Assembly: GCA_040772305.1 (NCBI GenBank)
Contig: JAXGYK010000001.1
Coordinates: 1,674,001-1,738,000, forward strand
Source: Mesolinea sp040772305
Lineage (GTDB): Bacteria; Chloroflexota; Anaerolineae; Anaerolineales; Anaerolineaceae
DNA length: 64,000 nucleotides
Reading direction: 5' to 3'
Of the stretch, positions 17,995 to 26,854 are shown in pieces. Every line of letters starts with the position of its first letter. The first letter of the stretch is position 1. The translations under genes were made by a program, and so were the position numbers. The notes beneath the pieces are model-generated. The model was not told the DNA's origin. It made no database searches and saw only the letters and a program-made list of their open reading frames with translations.

Positions 17995-19185
17995 CTAGCT
18001 GCCTTGCTTCTCCTGGACGTAACTTACAATATCGCTGGGAAGGTGGGAAACATCGATGCGTGCATCATCGCAGAAAAGCACTGCACGCTCCATCGTGTTG
18101 GAAAGTTCGCGGATATTCCCCGGCCAGTTGTAATTTACCAATACTTCCATAGCGCGCGGGGTTAGGTCGTTGATATTCGCCCCCATTTTGGCATTGAATT
18201 TATTTAAGAAATGAGCTACCAGGTCAGGAATATCCTCAATCCGCTCATTTAAAGCGGGCAGGTCCAGATCTACAACTTTGAGGCGATAATACAGATCCTC
18301 GCGGAACTCGTGATTCGCAATCATTTCTTTGAGGTCCCGGTTGGATGCAGCAATGATCTGTACATCCACGGGAATGAGCTGGGTGCCGCCAACACGGCGG
18401 AAGGAGCGTTCTTCAATCGCCCTTAGCAGTTTGCTTTGAATATCAATGGGCATGGAGGAGATTTCGTCGAGGAAAAGGATGCCGTCATCCGCAATCTCCA
18501 TTAATCCGTTCTTTTTATGCATTGCGCCGGTAAAGGCACCTGCCTCATGTCCAAAAAGCTCCGATTCAAACATTGTGGGTTGAATTGCGGGGCAGTTAAT
18601 GTCGATGAAGGGCTTGCGCGCCCGCGGACCTGATTTATGGATAAAGTTTGCAAGCACCTCTTTGCCTGTTCCGGTTGGCCCGGTGATTAATACCGATACG
18701 GCAGCCTCGGATGCACGGCGGGCCAGGTTTACCGCTTGCTGCATTTTTGGAGAAGAGCCAATGATGAACTGGCCCAAGTTGCCTTGATTGTTACGCAGGT
18801 GGTTGAGCTCGCGGCGCATTGCCACAATTTCCTCAGCACGTTTGACCGATTTTTCAAGTTCCAGTAACTCCAGCGGTTTCTCGATGAAGTCGTGGGCTCC
18901 TGCCTTCATCGCGTCGACAGCCATCGAAACATCGCCATGGGCAGTAATGATGATGACCTCCGGTTTCACAGCCATACGGGCAGTGTCTTCCAGGAGATTA
19001 GGCCCATAACCATCGGGCAGCTGCACATCCAGAATGATGATATCTGCCTGGCCTTTCTTTAGCTCAGTGCGGGCTGTGCTTAATGTGCCAGCTTCCAGCA
19101 CTTCATAGCCCTTTTTTCTCAGGAATTGCGCCACAACCATCCGGGCGGTTTCTTCGTCATCTACAACAAGAATCGTTGCTGCCAT
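17995..19185 (-). CDS. NtrC-family sigma-54 response regulator lacking a DNA-binding domain
   Basis: Product of 396 residues: receiver domain with phospho-acceptor Asp53 (ILDVQLPDG), then a sigma-54-interacting AAA+ domain with Walker A (GPTGTGKEVLAN), GAFTGA at 216-221 and the NWPGNIREL motif. The chain stops soon after (SDIVSYVQEKQGS) without the Fis-type helix-turn-helix that NtrC-like activators normally carry. Regulators of this kind (such as FlgR of epsilonproteobacteria) can act from solution. It lies 6 bases downstream of the sensor kinase and just before a sigma-54 promoter, its likely target. Confidence 0.88.
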   Translation of the reverse strand: MAATILVVDDEETARMVVAQFLRKKGYEVLEAGTLSTARTELKKGQADIIILDVQLPDGYGPNLLEDTARMAVKPEVIIITAHGDVSMAVDAMKAGAHDFIEKPLELLELEKSVKRAEEIVAMRRELNHLRNNQGNLGQFIIGSSPKMQQAVNLARRASEAAVSVLITGPTGTGKEVLANFIHKSGPRARKPFIDINCPAIQPTMFESELFGHEAGAFTGAMHKKNGLMEIADDGILFLDEISSMPIDIQSKLLRAIEERSFRRVGGTQLIPVDVQIIAASNRDLKEMIANHEFREDLYYRLKVVDLDLPALNERIEDIPDLVAHFLNKFNAKMGANINDLTPRAMEVLVNYNWPGNIRELSNTMERAVLFCDDARIDVSHLPSDIVSYVQEKQGS

Positions 19186-19191
19186 TTAACC

Positions 19192-21129
19192 TCAATCATT
19201 TTTGGGCAGGAGGATGTGAAATACGGTTCCTCCGGGAAAACTTTCTACTGAAATATTGCCCTTGTGCGCGTTTACGATGCGCTTCGTAATTGCCAAACCC
19301 AAGCCTGTACCGCTGGATTTCGTAGTCATAAAAGGTTCAAAAACATGTTCCAACAGGTCTTCCGTGATTCCAGGACCAGAATCGGCCACAATCACTTCAT
19401 ACATTGGTGGTTTATGACTTGGGCCGGCATCGTGGATTTTGATGCTAAGCGTACCGTTGCCGCGATCCATGGCCTGAACCCCATTGCTCACCAAATTTAC
19501 GAATACCTGTTCCATAGCCCGGTAATCAGCGTAGACAACAGGATGCTTCGGGTTAGCTGAGAAATTATAGCGGATATTCAGGCGGGTCATTCGAGGTGCC
19601 CAGCGTTCAAGGATGGCTGGAATCATTTCACCGAGGTCTACGGCTGTAAAGTGGTATTCCATTGGCTTCGAGAAAGTGAGCGTGGAGTCCATCAGGTGCA
19701 CAAGGCGCGCACAGTCGTTTTGCAGGCGATTTACAAGGTCCAGGTTCGGGCCTGGATCCATGCTCATTCCCAATAACTGAAGGCCGGTGGTAATGCTGTT
19801 GATTGGATTTTTGACCTCGTGGGCAAAGATAGCAGAAACCTCGCCTAAGAAAGCGCGCTGTTCCAATTGCTGTGTGCGGGCTCGAATTTGTTCGTCCTGG
19901 CTAAGGTCGCGCAGAATAAGAACAATGCGGGTAAGGTTGCCGTCGGTTAAGACAGGAACACAAACTACCTGAGCAGGAAAACTCTTCCCGTTACGTGTAT
20001 TTAATTTAAGATCATTCGTAGAAAGCGAGGTAATTCCTTGCTGCGCGCTTTGATAGAGGTTTGACAGGGTCTCGTTCCCAATAAGGACCATCTCAACGCG
20101 CTGTAAAAAGACTTCGCGACTGGCGTAACCCAACATGATCTCTGCAGAAGGGCTCATTTCTGCAATACGCAGGTCATGGGTAAGGATAATAACGCCTTCT
20201 TCAAGGTTATCAGTGATGGCATGCTGAAGCTGCAGAACCTGGTGCATCCGCAGTAATGTTTTCTGAGCCTTTTCCAGGCGTTGCAGCTGCGTAAGCATTG
20301 CGCCTGTTTGCCGGCCTAGTAAGTGAAAGAAGCGCAGTTCTTCTTCGCTTGGCGCCTGAATAGTGCCGCCAACAACGATGAGACCCCGAACGATTGTACT
20401 GTCAACTAAGGGAATGGTAAGCAGGTATTGACATTCCTGCTCCAGGGCAATTTCGTGCAGACGGTTCGAAGGTGGAAGGATGATCTTCCAAAGGTCAGGC
20501 TGTAGATTGCTGCTAAACTCGCTAAAATCCAGAACCTTCGGCAAAACACCCACGCGCAGATCCGCGCTTAAATTTTGCATCTCAAAGTTTTGGTTTTTAC
20601 GACGGGTATACACTGCCAGCATGTGGGGATTAAGCACCTTGCGGCATATTTCCAAACTACGCAGGAGGAGTAAACTCGTCGAGGTTTGGTTGGAAAGGGC
20701 GCTAAGCAGTGTAAAATTATCGTAAACATTTTCTTGCGCAATCAATGCACGCCGGTATTCCAGCTCTGAATCAGGCGGAGCAAAGTCCAGGACTACCAGG
20801 TGGTTGGTTGTTGATAAGGAGAGGATACGTAAATCGGTGAGGAGTAATTCGCCGGCTTTGTTTTTGATGCGTGTGGCGCGCTTGCTTTCACCGGTAGGGT
20901 TCGTGTCCGTACCCCCAGGTATGAGCACCTTGATTGTAAGCAAAGGAAGATCCTGCAAATCATAATCGGTCTGTTCATGAAAAAGCCGGTTTGCGAGCAA
21001 AAAATGGTCTGCGGTTCGGTCATAGACAATTGCAGGATGGGGCAAAAGTTCCAAGAGTCGAGAATGATCCAGAAGGTTGACTTCCTGGCAGTTTTTTAAA
21101 CTGTGGGCTGGATGGGTTGGTAAGATCAT
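19192..21129 (-). CDS. soluble PAS-GAF-PAS sensor histidine kinase
   Basis: Product of 645 residues with no membrane segment. Order: an N-terminal PAS-like domain (~20-120), a GAF-like domain (~150-300), a second PAS (~310-420), HisKA with phospho-acceptor His437 (IFAHEVKNPINS), and HATPase with N box (NLVSNGVQAM), G1 (DSGPGI) and G2 (GTGLGLAITKRIV). It would phosphorylate the neighbouring NtrC-type regulator. The lack of TM helices points to an internal signal such as a small molecule or redox state. It sits 10 bases after rpoN; no strong ribosome site is visible, consistent with coupled translation. Confidence 0.88.
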   Translation of the reverse strand: MILPTHPAHSLKNCQEVNLLDHSRLLELLPHPAIVYDRTADHFLLANRLFHEQTDYDLQDLPLLTIKVLIPGGTDTNPTGESKRATRIKNKAGELLLTDLRILSLSTTNHLVVLDFAPPDSELEYRRALIAQENVYDNFTLLSALSNQTSTSLLLLRSLEICRKVLNPHMLAVYTRRKNQNFEMQNLSADLRVGVLPKVLDFSEFSSNLQPDLWKIILPPSNRLHEIALEQECQYLLTIPLVDSTIVRGLIVVGGTIQAPSEEELRFFHLLGRQTGAMLTQLQRLEKAQKTLLRMHQVLQLQHAITDNLEEGVIILTHDLRIAEMSPSAEIMLGYASREVFLQRVEMVLIGNETLSNLYQSAQQGITSLSTNDLKLNTRNGKSFPAQVVCVPVLTDGNLTRIVLILRDLSQDEQIRARTQQLEQRAFLGEVSAIFAHEVKNPINSITTGLQLLGMSMDPGPNLDLVNRLQNDCARLVHLMDSTLTFSKPMEYHFTAVDLGEMIPAILERWAPRMTRLNIRYNFSANPKHPVVYADYRAMEQVFVNLVSNGVQAMDRGNGTLSIKIHDAGPSHKPPMYEVIVADSGPGITEDLLEHVFEPFMTTKSSGTGLGLAITKRIVNAHKGNISVESFPGGTVFHILLPKND

Positions 21130-21139
21130 TCCGGCTTAT

Positions 21140-22549
21140 CTATCTTGCAAGGCTTTCACCTTGTCGCTGATGGGCGCTAAGGATGCCTTCCATTGAACGA
21201 TATTTTGCAACAGTACGTCGGGCAATGTGGATGCCCATTTTATCCAGACGTTTTTTGATCTCAGCATCGCTCAAGGGTTTATTCTCAGATTCGATGATTT
21301 CTTTAATGATAGTACGATGCGCAAGGCTGCGGTCAAAGAAAATGGCCAGTGGAACTATTTTTTTGTTTGGCAGCTGAATCGTTTTGCCTGAAACTGCCCG
21401 GGAAATGGTTGATTCATGGACGCCCAGCTCCTTGGCTAGCTCGGCGCGGGTGAGCGACTCCATCTCGCGATCTCCTGCGAGAATATAATTTTTTTGATAA
21501 ACGACCAGACGCTCAAGCAGCAGTCGCAGCGCATTGGAACGCTGTTGGATGCATTTGATCAAAAGAGATGCTTTTTCAATATCACCTTTCCATTCAGTAG
21601 CTTTGTCTTGGTCTACCTCTTTCAAAGAGGCCTTAAAGAGCGGGTTTACGCGCAAGGTTCCGCGAATAGGAAGGATTATCTCTACAACCAAGGGGTTACG
21701 CGGGTCTTCATTGAGATGATAAATGAGGATGTCTGGCTGATGGTAAACCTGAGAATCATCAGTATTGGGATTGCGTACATCTCCCCAGTGCGCGCGCGCA
21801 GGGAAGGGGTTCAAGTTTTCACTCACAAAAGTGGCCACGGTTTGAATTTGGCTGGTGCTGGCCCCCAGGGATTTAGCAATTTCTGGATAGTGGTGGTGGC
21901 TTAGCTGGTGCAAATACGACTCGACAACTTCCCGCGTGAAGGGGGGAATCTTGCGGCTTTCAGAAAGAACGTCAATCTGGGTAAGCAGCGCTTCCTGGGG
22001 ATCCGAAGAGCAGACCCCAATCGGATCTACGCGTTTGAGTCGTTCGATAACAGCCTGTACTTCACTGGGCAAGCGATGGTGGTAACGGGCCGCTTCTGCC
22101 GGGGTGGTGATAAGGAAGCCGTTTTCGTCCAGGTGACTAAGCAAGTATGCTGCCAGATTACGGTCTTGAACCGGTAAGTCGGCAGCGACTTGGCGCAGAA
22201 CGTAACTGGGCAAATCAACCGACTCGGAAGCATAGGGTTCATCGGGCACCTCAGTTGTGTTTGAGGAGCTGCCTGCATAAAAATCTTCTCTGGGAGAAAC
22301 GAAAACAATTGGATCCTGAGAATCAAAAGCAGCTGGCTGGCTGCAAATAGGGCAGCTGCCTTTAGGGGGGAGGAGCCGTTTGCACATTGGGCAGCGACGT
22401 TCTTCGAGCAATTCCAGGGCAGGATTTGTTGAAAGTTCTGACTCTACTTTTTGCTGCAGTTCATCAGCGGTGAGCGCTAAAAGGGTCATGGTCTGCGCGA
22501 GATGAGCAGAAGTTGTTGTAGTGGTTTGTTGGTATTGATCTTGAAGCAT
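21140..22549 (-). CDS. rpoN: RNA polymerase sigma-54 factor with zinc-ribbon insert
   Basis: Product of 469 residues. Region I (HLAQTMTLLALTADELQQKVESELSTNPALELLE) contacts the activator; the core-binding and C-terminal parts end with the RpoN box (RRTVAKYRSMEGI, matching ARRTVAKYRE) and an upstream helix-turn-helix (ELGVHESTISRAVSGK). After region I there is an unusual CPMC-x9-CPIC zinc-ribbon-like pair in place of the usual acidic region. The ATG at 22549 is preferred to the in-frame start at 22594, because the latter would put the start inside the inverted repeat of the likely promoter. Head of the rpoN-kinase-regulator operon. Confidence 0.92.
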   Translation of the reverse strand: MLQDQYQQTTTTTSAHLAQTMTLLALTADELQQKVESELSTNPALELLEERRCPMCKRLLPPKGSCPICSQPAAFDSQDPIVFVSPREDFYAGSSSNTTEVPDEPYASESVDLPSYVLRQVAADLPVQDRNLAAYLLSHLDENGFLITTPAEAARYHHRLPSEVQAVIERLKRVDPIGVCSSDPQEALLTQIDVLSESRKIPPFTREVVESYLHQLSHHHYPEIAKSLGASTSQIQTVATFVSENLNPFPARAHWGDVRNPNTDDSQVYHQPDILIYHLNEDPRNPLVVEIILPIRGTLRVNPLFKASLKEVDQDKATEWKGDIEKASLLIKCIQQRSNALRLLLERLVVYQKNYILAGDREMESLTRAELAKELGVHESTISRAVSGKTIQLPNKKIVPLAIFFDRSLAHRTIIKEIIESENKPLSDAEIKKRLDKMGIHIARRTVAKYRSMEGILSAHQRQGESLAR

Positions 22550-22573
22550 CCTTATCTCTCTTAGGTACAGTAT

Positions 22574-22594
22574 TTGCAACCAGTTATGTTGCAA
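22574..22594. promoter_or_regulatory. inverted repeat, possible rpoN operator
   Basis: TTGCAAC-N7-GTTGCAA is a perfect 7-bp inverted repeat. On the minus strand TTGCAA (22589-22594) can serve as a -35 hexamer with TACTGT 16 bases later, so a bound repressor or activator would overlap the rpoN promoter. Confidence 0.5.
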
Positions 22595-22714
22595 GAAGTA
22601 TACCTGCGAGAAACTTGCTTGTAAAGGTATTCGTGAGTATAAGGCGTGAAACCTGCCGGGGATGTTGCATGGGCGTTATAATATTTAAAAAATTAATGGA
22701 GAGAGACGATACAA

Positions 22715-23899
22715 ATGAAGCCAGCACGCATAATTCAGAACCTGGAACCCTATTTCTTTGCCGGTTTGAATAAAACTTTTGCGGAACTAAGAGCCAGAGG
22801 GATCGATATTATTCGTCTTGATATGGGCTCACCGGACTTGCCCCCGGCAGACTTTATTATCGAAAAACTTTATGAGTCTGCGAAAAATCCTAAAAAACAT
22901 GGTTATTCGCCTCTGGGAGGGTCACAAGAGTTTTTTAATGCCGTGGCTTGGTATTACAAAGAACGCTTTGCTGTTGAACTGGACCCAAAAACACAAGTGC
23001 TGGCACTGGTTGGTTCAAAAGAGGGTATCTTTAATATTCACCGCACCTTGCTGGACCCGGGGGATGTGGTGCTCTTGCCAGATCCTTTTTATCCGGTTTA
23101 TAAGGCTGGCGCAGACCTTTCTGAGGCTCGTATTCATTACATGCCGCTGTTGAAGGAAAATGCCTTTCTACCAGACTTTAGCGCCATTCCCAGTGATGTG
23201 GCTCAGGAAGCTAAGTTAATGTGGCTGAACTATCCCAATAATCCTACCGGGGCTGTTGCCGGCATAGACTTCTTTGAAGAGGCGGTGGAGTTTGCCCGCA
23301 ACTATGACATTGTAATCGCCCATGATGCGCCATACTGCGACCTAACCTTTGATAATTATCGTGCACATAGCATCCTTGAGGTTCCAGGTGCAATTGACCT
23401 CACCATTGAGTTTAACTCGCTATCCAAAACTTATAATATGGCTGGCTGGCGAATTGGTATGGCAGTGGGCAATGCAGAGCTGATTAAGTACCTTGCAACC
23501 TATAAAAGCCAAATCGACAGTTCTGTATTTGGGCCCATTCTTGATGCAGGTATTGCTGCTTTGACTTCGGACCAGAGCTGGCTTGAAGGACGCAATAAAA
23601 TCTATCAGGAACGGCGTGATCTGATCTATAAGGGACTTCAGGAAGCTGGTTTTGAAGTGGATTTGCCAAAGGCAGCCCTGTATGTTTGGGCGAAACTGCC
23701 CAAAGGCTTTGATGACCCGGTTGACTATTGCGCGCGCCTGTTGCAGGACACTGGTGTAAGCCTGACCCCTGGAATCATCTACGGTCCGAGTGGGGCAGAC
23801 TATATTCGCTTTTCATATGTGATTCCAAGTGATGCAATTCAGGAAGCGATGGAACGCATCGTAACCTGGACTAAAGAGCAAACTGCTGCAAAGGCTTGA
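22715..23899 (+). CDS. class I/II aminotransferase, LL-diaminopimelate aminotransferase-like
   Basis: Product of 394 residues, PLP fold type I. Seen are LDMGSPDLPP, YSPLGGSQEF, LNYPNNPTGAV, the Asp/Tyr pair of AHDAPYCDLTFDN, and the PLP lysine in SLSKTYNMAGWRIGMAVG. The N-terminal pattern and length fit the LL-DAP aminotransferase/DapL-like branch used for lysine and peptidoglycan precursor synthesis, but alanine- or aspartate-type activity cannot be excluded. GGAGAG precedes the ATG and a TATAAT lies at 22676-22681. hflX follows with no gap. Confidence 0.82.
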   Translation: MKPARIIQNLEPYFFAGLNKTFAELRARGIDIIRLDMGSPDLPPADFIIEKLYESAKNPKKHGYSPLGGSQEFFNAVAWYYKERFAVELDPKTQVLALVGSKEGIFNIHRTLLDPGDVVLLPDPFYPVYKAGADLSEARIHYMPLLKENAFLPDFSAIPSDVAQEAKLMWLNYPNNPTGAVAGIDFFEEAVEFARNYDIVIAHDAPYCDLTFDNYRAHSILEVPGAIDLTIEFNSLSKTYNMAGWRIGMAVGNAELIKYLATYKSQIDSSVFGPILDAGIAALTSDQSWLEGRNKIYQERRDLIYKGLQEAGFEVDLPKAALYVWAKLPKGFDDPVDYCARLLQDTGVSLTPGIIYGPSGADYIRFSYVIPSDAIQEAMERIVTWTKEQTAAKA

Positions 23900-25228
23900 T
23901 TGGATACGACCATAAGCAATCAAGGTCCATCTGAAACTGCTGTATTGGTTGGCGTTCAAATTGGTCCAAAAGGGGGAGAAGGGCTGGATTTAGACGCATC
24001 GCTTGATGAGCTTGAGTTTCTGGCTGAGACAGCAGGGATTGATGTTTTAGGTACGGTTACCCAAAATTTGGCTGTGCCAAACCCTAAAACCTACATTGGC
24101 AGCGGTAAGGTAGAGGAGCTTAAGGCGATGACGGAAGAGCTGGGCGCTCAGACCGTAATATTCGACGATGAGCTTTCTCCCAGGCACCAGCGCGAGCTTG
24201 AGCAGGTTTTAGGATCCAGCATCAAATTGCTTGACCGGACCGCACTTATCCTGGACATTTTTGCACAACATGCCAATACACGGGAAGGAATGCTGCAAGT
24301 GGAGCTTGCTCAGCTGAAGTATCGCCTTCCTCGGTTGACGCGCGCCTGGACCCATTTAGCGCGCCAGGCTGGGGGCGGCGGTGGTCGTACTGGATCAGCC
24401 GGCGGAGTAGGCTTGCGCGGTCCCGGTGAACAACAGCTGGAAGTAGACCGGCGCGAAATAAAACAGAAGATCAGTTTTTTGGATGAACAGATCGAAAAAG
24501 TGCGCGAGAGCCGCTCCAGGCATCGGGATCAGAGACGTAAATCGAATGTGCCCGTAGTTGCTCTGGTTGGATATACCAATGCAGGAAAGTCAACACTGCT
24601 GAATACCCTTTCAGGGGCTGAAATATATGCTGCCAACCAATTATTTGCGACCTTGGACCCTACTACCAGGCAGCTTGAACTTCCTTCAGGACAAACGATA
24701 TTAATGACGGATACTGTCGGGTTCATCCAAAAATTGCCAGCCCAGCTTATTGCCGCTTTTCGTGCTACGCTTGAAGAAATCAATGAGGCGGACCTCCTCT
24801 TGCATGTTGTGGACCTTTCTCATCCGCAGCATCGGGCGCAGGAAATCACCGTTTTGCAAACCTTGGAAGTAATTGGTGCCGATACTATTCCTGTATTAAC
24901 GGTTTACAACAAAGCAGACCTGTTTGATGAAGAACAGCTGGCAGAAATGTATAGTGCTCTTGGTCATTCCGATATTTTAATTAGTGCCAAGAATGGTGAG
25001 GGTATTTCCGATTTGCTCCAACGTATTTCGGTAGAAATCAAACGCGGATATGCTTATGTGGATTTGGTGATTCCATTTGCTCGTGGAGACTTGGTTTCTG
25101 CTTTTCATGAGAAAGGTCATGTTGAAAAACTGGCGCATCAAAATGACGGAATCTACATTTGCGGTTACTTGCCGGAACAGCTTTTAGGAAGCTATCAGTC
25201 TTACCGGAGAAAAAAGACAAGGCCATAA
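23900..25228 (+). CDS. hflX: ribosome-associated GTPase HflX
   Basis: Product of 442 residues. The N-terminal HflX domain (YIGSGKVEELK, FDDELSPRHQRELE) and the glycine-rich linker (QAGGGGGRTGSAGGVGLRGPG) precede the G domain: G1 VGYTNAGKST, the switch DPTTRQL, G3 DTVGF and G4 NKAD. HflX splits stalled or stress-damaged ribosomes. The start is TTG, directly after the aminotransferase stop, with no independent ribosome site visible, which suggests translational coupling. Confidence 0.93.
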   Translation: MDTTISNQGPSETAVLVGVQIGPKGGEGLDLDASLDELEFLAETAGIDVLGTVTQNLAVPNPKTYIGSGKVEELKAMTEELGAQTVIFDDELSPRHQRELEQVLGSSIKLLDRTALILDIFAQHANTREGMLQVELAQLKYRLPRLTRAWTHLARQAGGGGGRTGSAGGVGLRGPGEQQLEVDRREIKQKISFLDEQIEKVRESRSRHRDQRRKSNVPVVALVGYTNAGKSTLLNTLSGAEIYAANQLFATLDPTTRQLELPSGQTILMTDTVGFIQKLPAQLIAAFRATLEEINEADLLLHVVDLSHPQHRAQEITVLQTLEVIGADTIPVLTVYNKADLFDEEQLAEMYSALGHSDILISAKNGEGISDLLQRISVEIKRGYAYVDLVIPFARGDLVSAFHEKGHVEKLAHQNDGIYICGYLPEQLLGSYQSYRRKKTRP

Positions 25229-25234
25229 CACGAA

Positions 25235-25260
25235 AAAAGTCCACCATACGGCGGACTTTT
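25235..25260. terminator. bidirectional terminator between hflX and rpmF
   Basis: An inverted repeat AAAAGTCC-N10-GGACTTTT lies between two convergent genes; A- and T-runs on either side make it usable on both strands. Confidence 0.75.
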
Positions 25261-25280
25261 GTGATTAATGGCTGCGCTAA

Positions 25281-25472
25281 TTAGCGCTTAGATTCTTCAA
25301 CAACGATAACTTCTTTACCCTGATAGTAACCGCATTTTGGGCATACACGGTGCGGTAAGCGAGGTTCGCCACAATTTGAGCAGGTAATGCCATTTAGTGC
25401 TTTAAGGGCATCGTGAGAACGGCGGCGGTCACGGCGGCCGGAAGTATGTTTGCGTTTTGGTAATGGGGTCAT
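25281..25472 (-). CDS. rpmF: 50S ribosomal protein L32
   Basis: Product of 63 residues. The start MTPLPKRKHTSGRRDRRRSH and the zinc-binding CSNC...CPKC pair, followed by GYYQGKEVI, are those of zinc-containing L32. GGAG lies six bases before the ATG. In many bacteria rpmF is linked to fatty-acid genes; here it stands alone. Confidence 0.95.
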   Translation of the reverse strand: MTPLPKRKHTSGRRDRRRSHDALKALNGITCSNCGEPRLPHRVCPKCGYYQGKEVIVVEESKR

Positions 25473-25617
25473 CTAGCACTCCTTCATAAATTAACCTTGG
25501 TAGTTTACAGGATATTCTTAGAAAAAGCAAGGTTTGGATGTGAGGGAGTTGTGAGGGGGCCAGGATATGGATGCTTTGGATAGCCAAAATCATTTAAGAG
25601 ATAATTTGCATAACTGA

Positions 25618-25636
25618 CTCAATAATTGAGTACAAT
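25618..25636 (+). promoter_or_regulatory. palindrome and -10 element at the moeA start
   Basis: CTCAAT-A-ATTGAG (25618-25630) is a perfect 6-bp palindrome directly followed by TACAAT (25631-25636), a good -10. A start near 25643 would put the ATG at 25646 almost at the 5' end of the mRNA, and no Shine-Dalgarno sequence is present. The palindrome could bind a metal- or cofactor-responsive repressor. Confidence 0.5.
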
Positions 25637-25645
25637 TGGCTCACG

Positions 25646-26854
25646 ATGTTTAAAGTGGTTTCATTATACGAGGCTCTTAACGAGATTTCTCGTTTGTTTG
25701 GGGATTTGCGCTGCGGTACCGAACCTAGCTGCTGTGCTGAAATGATAGGGCGTTATTTGGCAGAAGATATTGCCCTGGATGAGGACTATCCTCATTTTAA
25801 CCGCTCTACGGTAGATGGATATGCTGTAAAAAGTGCTGATGTTCAGGGCTGCTCTGATTCTATCCCGGCAATCCTGTTGAAGACCGGTGAGGTGCTTATG
25901 GGTGAACTGAGCACAAAAACGGTCCATGAAGATGAATGCATTTATGTTCCAACAGGGGGCGCAATACCAGCAGGCGCAGATGCGATGGTGATGATCGAGT
26001 TCAGTGAGACTTTGATAGGGAACGAGATTGCGATTTATAAAAGCGTTGCACCCGGGCAAAACATGATCTTTAAAGGCGAGGATGGAAAAGCAGGAGAAAT
26101 CATCTTGCGAAAAGGGAAACGCCTTTTAGCTGGGGACATTGGAACTCTTTCAATGTTGGGCAAGACTGAGGGGCAGATATTCAAAAAGCCAAATGTAGCG
26201 GTAATTTCAACTGGGGATGAACTGGTGGAAGCGGGTACAAGGCGTAAGGCTGGTCAAATCTATGATGTAAATAGACCGCTTATACAGGCGCTATTAAGCG
26301 AAAACGGAGCTTCAGCGCAACTTTACCCGATTGTTCCAGACGATGAAAGGAAGCTGAGAGAGATTTTGGCAAGCGCTGCAAAAAGCAGTGACCTTGTATT
26401 AGTTTCGGGCGGGACTTCTGTCGGCGTTCGAGATGCGCTGCCGCGCTGTCTGGAGGCTTTAGGCTCCCTTGCCATTCATGGGATTGCTGTTAAACCCGGC
26501 AAGCCAACCATTATTGGGAAAATAGGTGGCGTGCCAGTTTTTGGAATGCCAGGAAACCCGGTAGCTGCTTTTTTCATCTTTAAACTTTGTGTAGCACCTC
26601 TGCTTGTTTCTATGCAGGGGGGCAGTTTGGAACGGAAGCATTACCCGGGAATATTAACCAAAGCTGTCTCATCCAATCATGGACGCGAGGAGTTAATTCT
26701 TGCCAATTTTCGGGAGGGAATGGTTGAACCCATTGCCAGTAAGAGCGGCTTAATTTCAACCGTTTCGAAAGCCAATGCTTATTTTGTGGTTCCAAGGGAC
26801 ACTGAGGGTTATTCTCAAGGGAGCCAAATACAGGTGTATAGCCTGGAGGAATAA
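25646..26854 (+). CDS. moeA: molybdopterin molybdenumtransferase, MoeA type 1
   Basis: Product of 402 residues. MoeA catalyses insertion of molybdate or tungstate into adenylated molybdopterin. Signature blocks: FNRSTVDGYAVKS, YVPTGGAIPAGADAMV, VISTGDEL, LVSGGTSVG and MPGNPVAAF. First gene of the Mo/W cofactor run 25646-31105; the stop overlaps the ATG of the second moeA-type gene. Having two MoeA types is common where tungsten and molybdenum are handled separately, which fits the AOR and Tup genes in this window. Confidence 0.92.
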   Translation: MFKVVSLYEALNEISRLFGDLRCGTEPSCCAEMIGRYLAEDIALDEDYPHFNRSTVDGYAVKSADVQGCSDSIPAILLKTGEVLMGELSTKTVHEDECIYVPTGGAIPAGADAMVMIEFSETLIGNEIAIYKSVAPGQNMIFKGEDGKAGEIILRKGKRLLAGDIGTLSMLGKTEGQIFKKPNVAVISTGDELVEAGTRRKAGQIYDVNRPLIQALLSENGASAQLYPIVPDDERKLREILASAAKSSDLVLVSGGTSVGVRDALPRCLEALGSLAIHGIAVKPGKPTIIGKIGGVPVFGMPGNPVAAFFIFKLCVAPLLVSMQGGSLERKHYPGILTKAVSSNHGREELILANFREGMVEPIASKSGLISTVSKANAYFVVPRDTEGYSQGSQIQVYSLEE

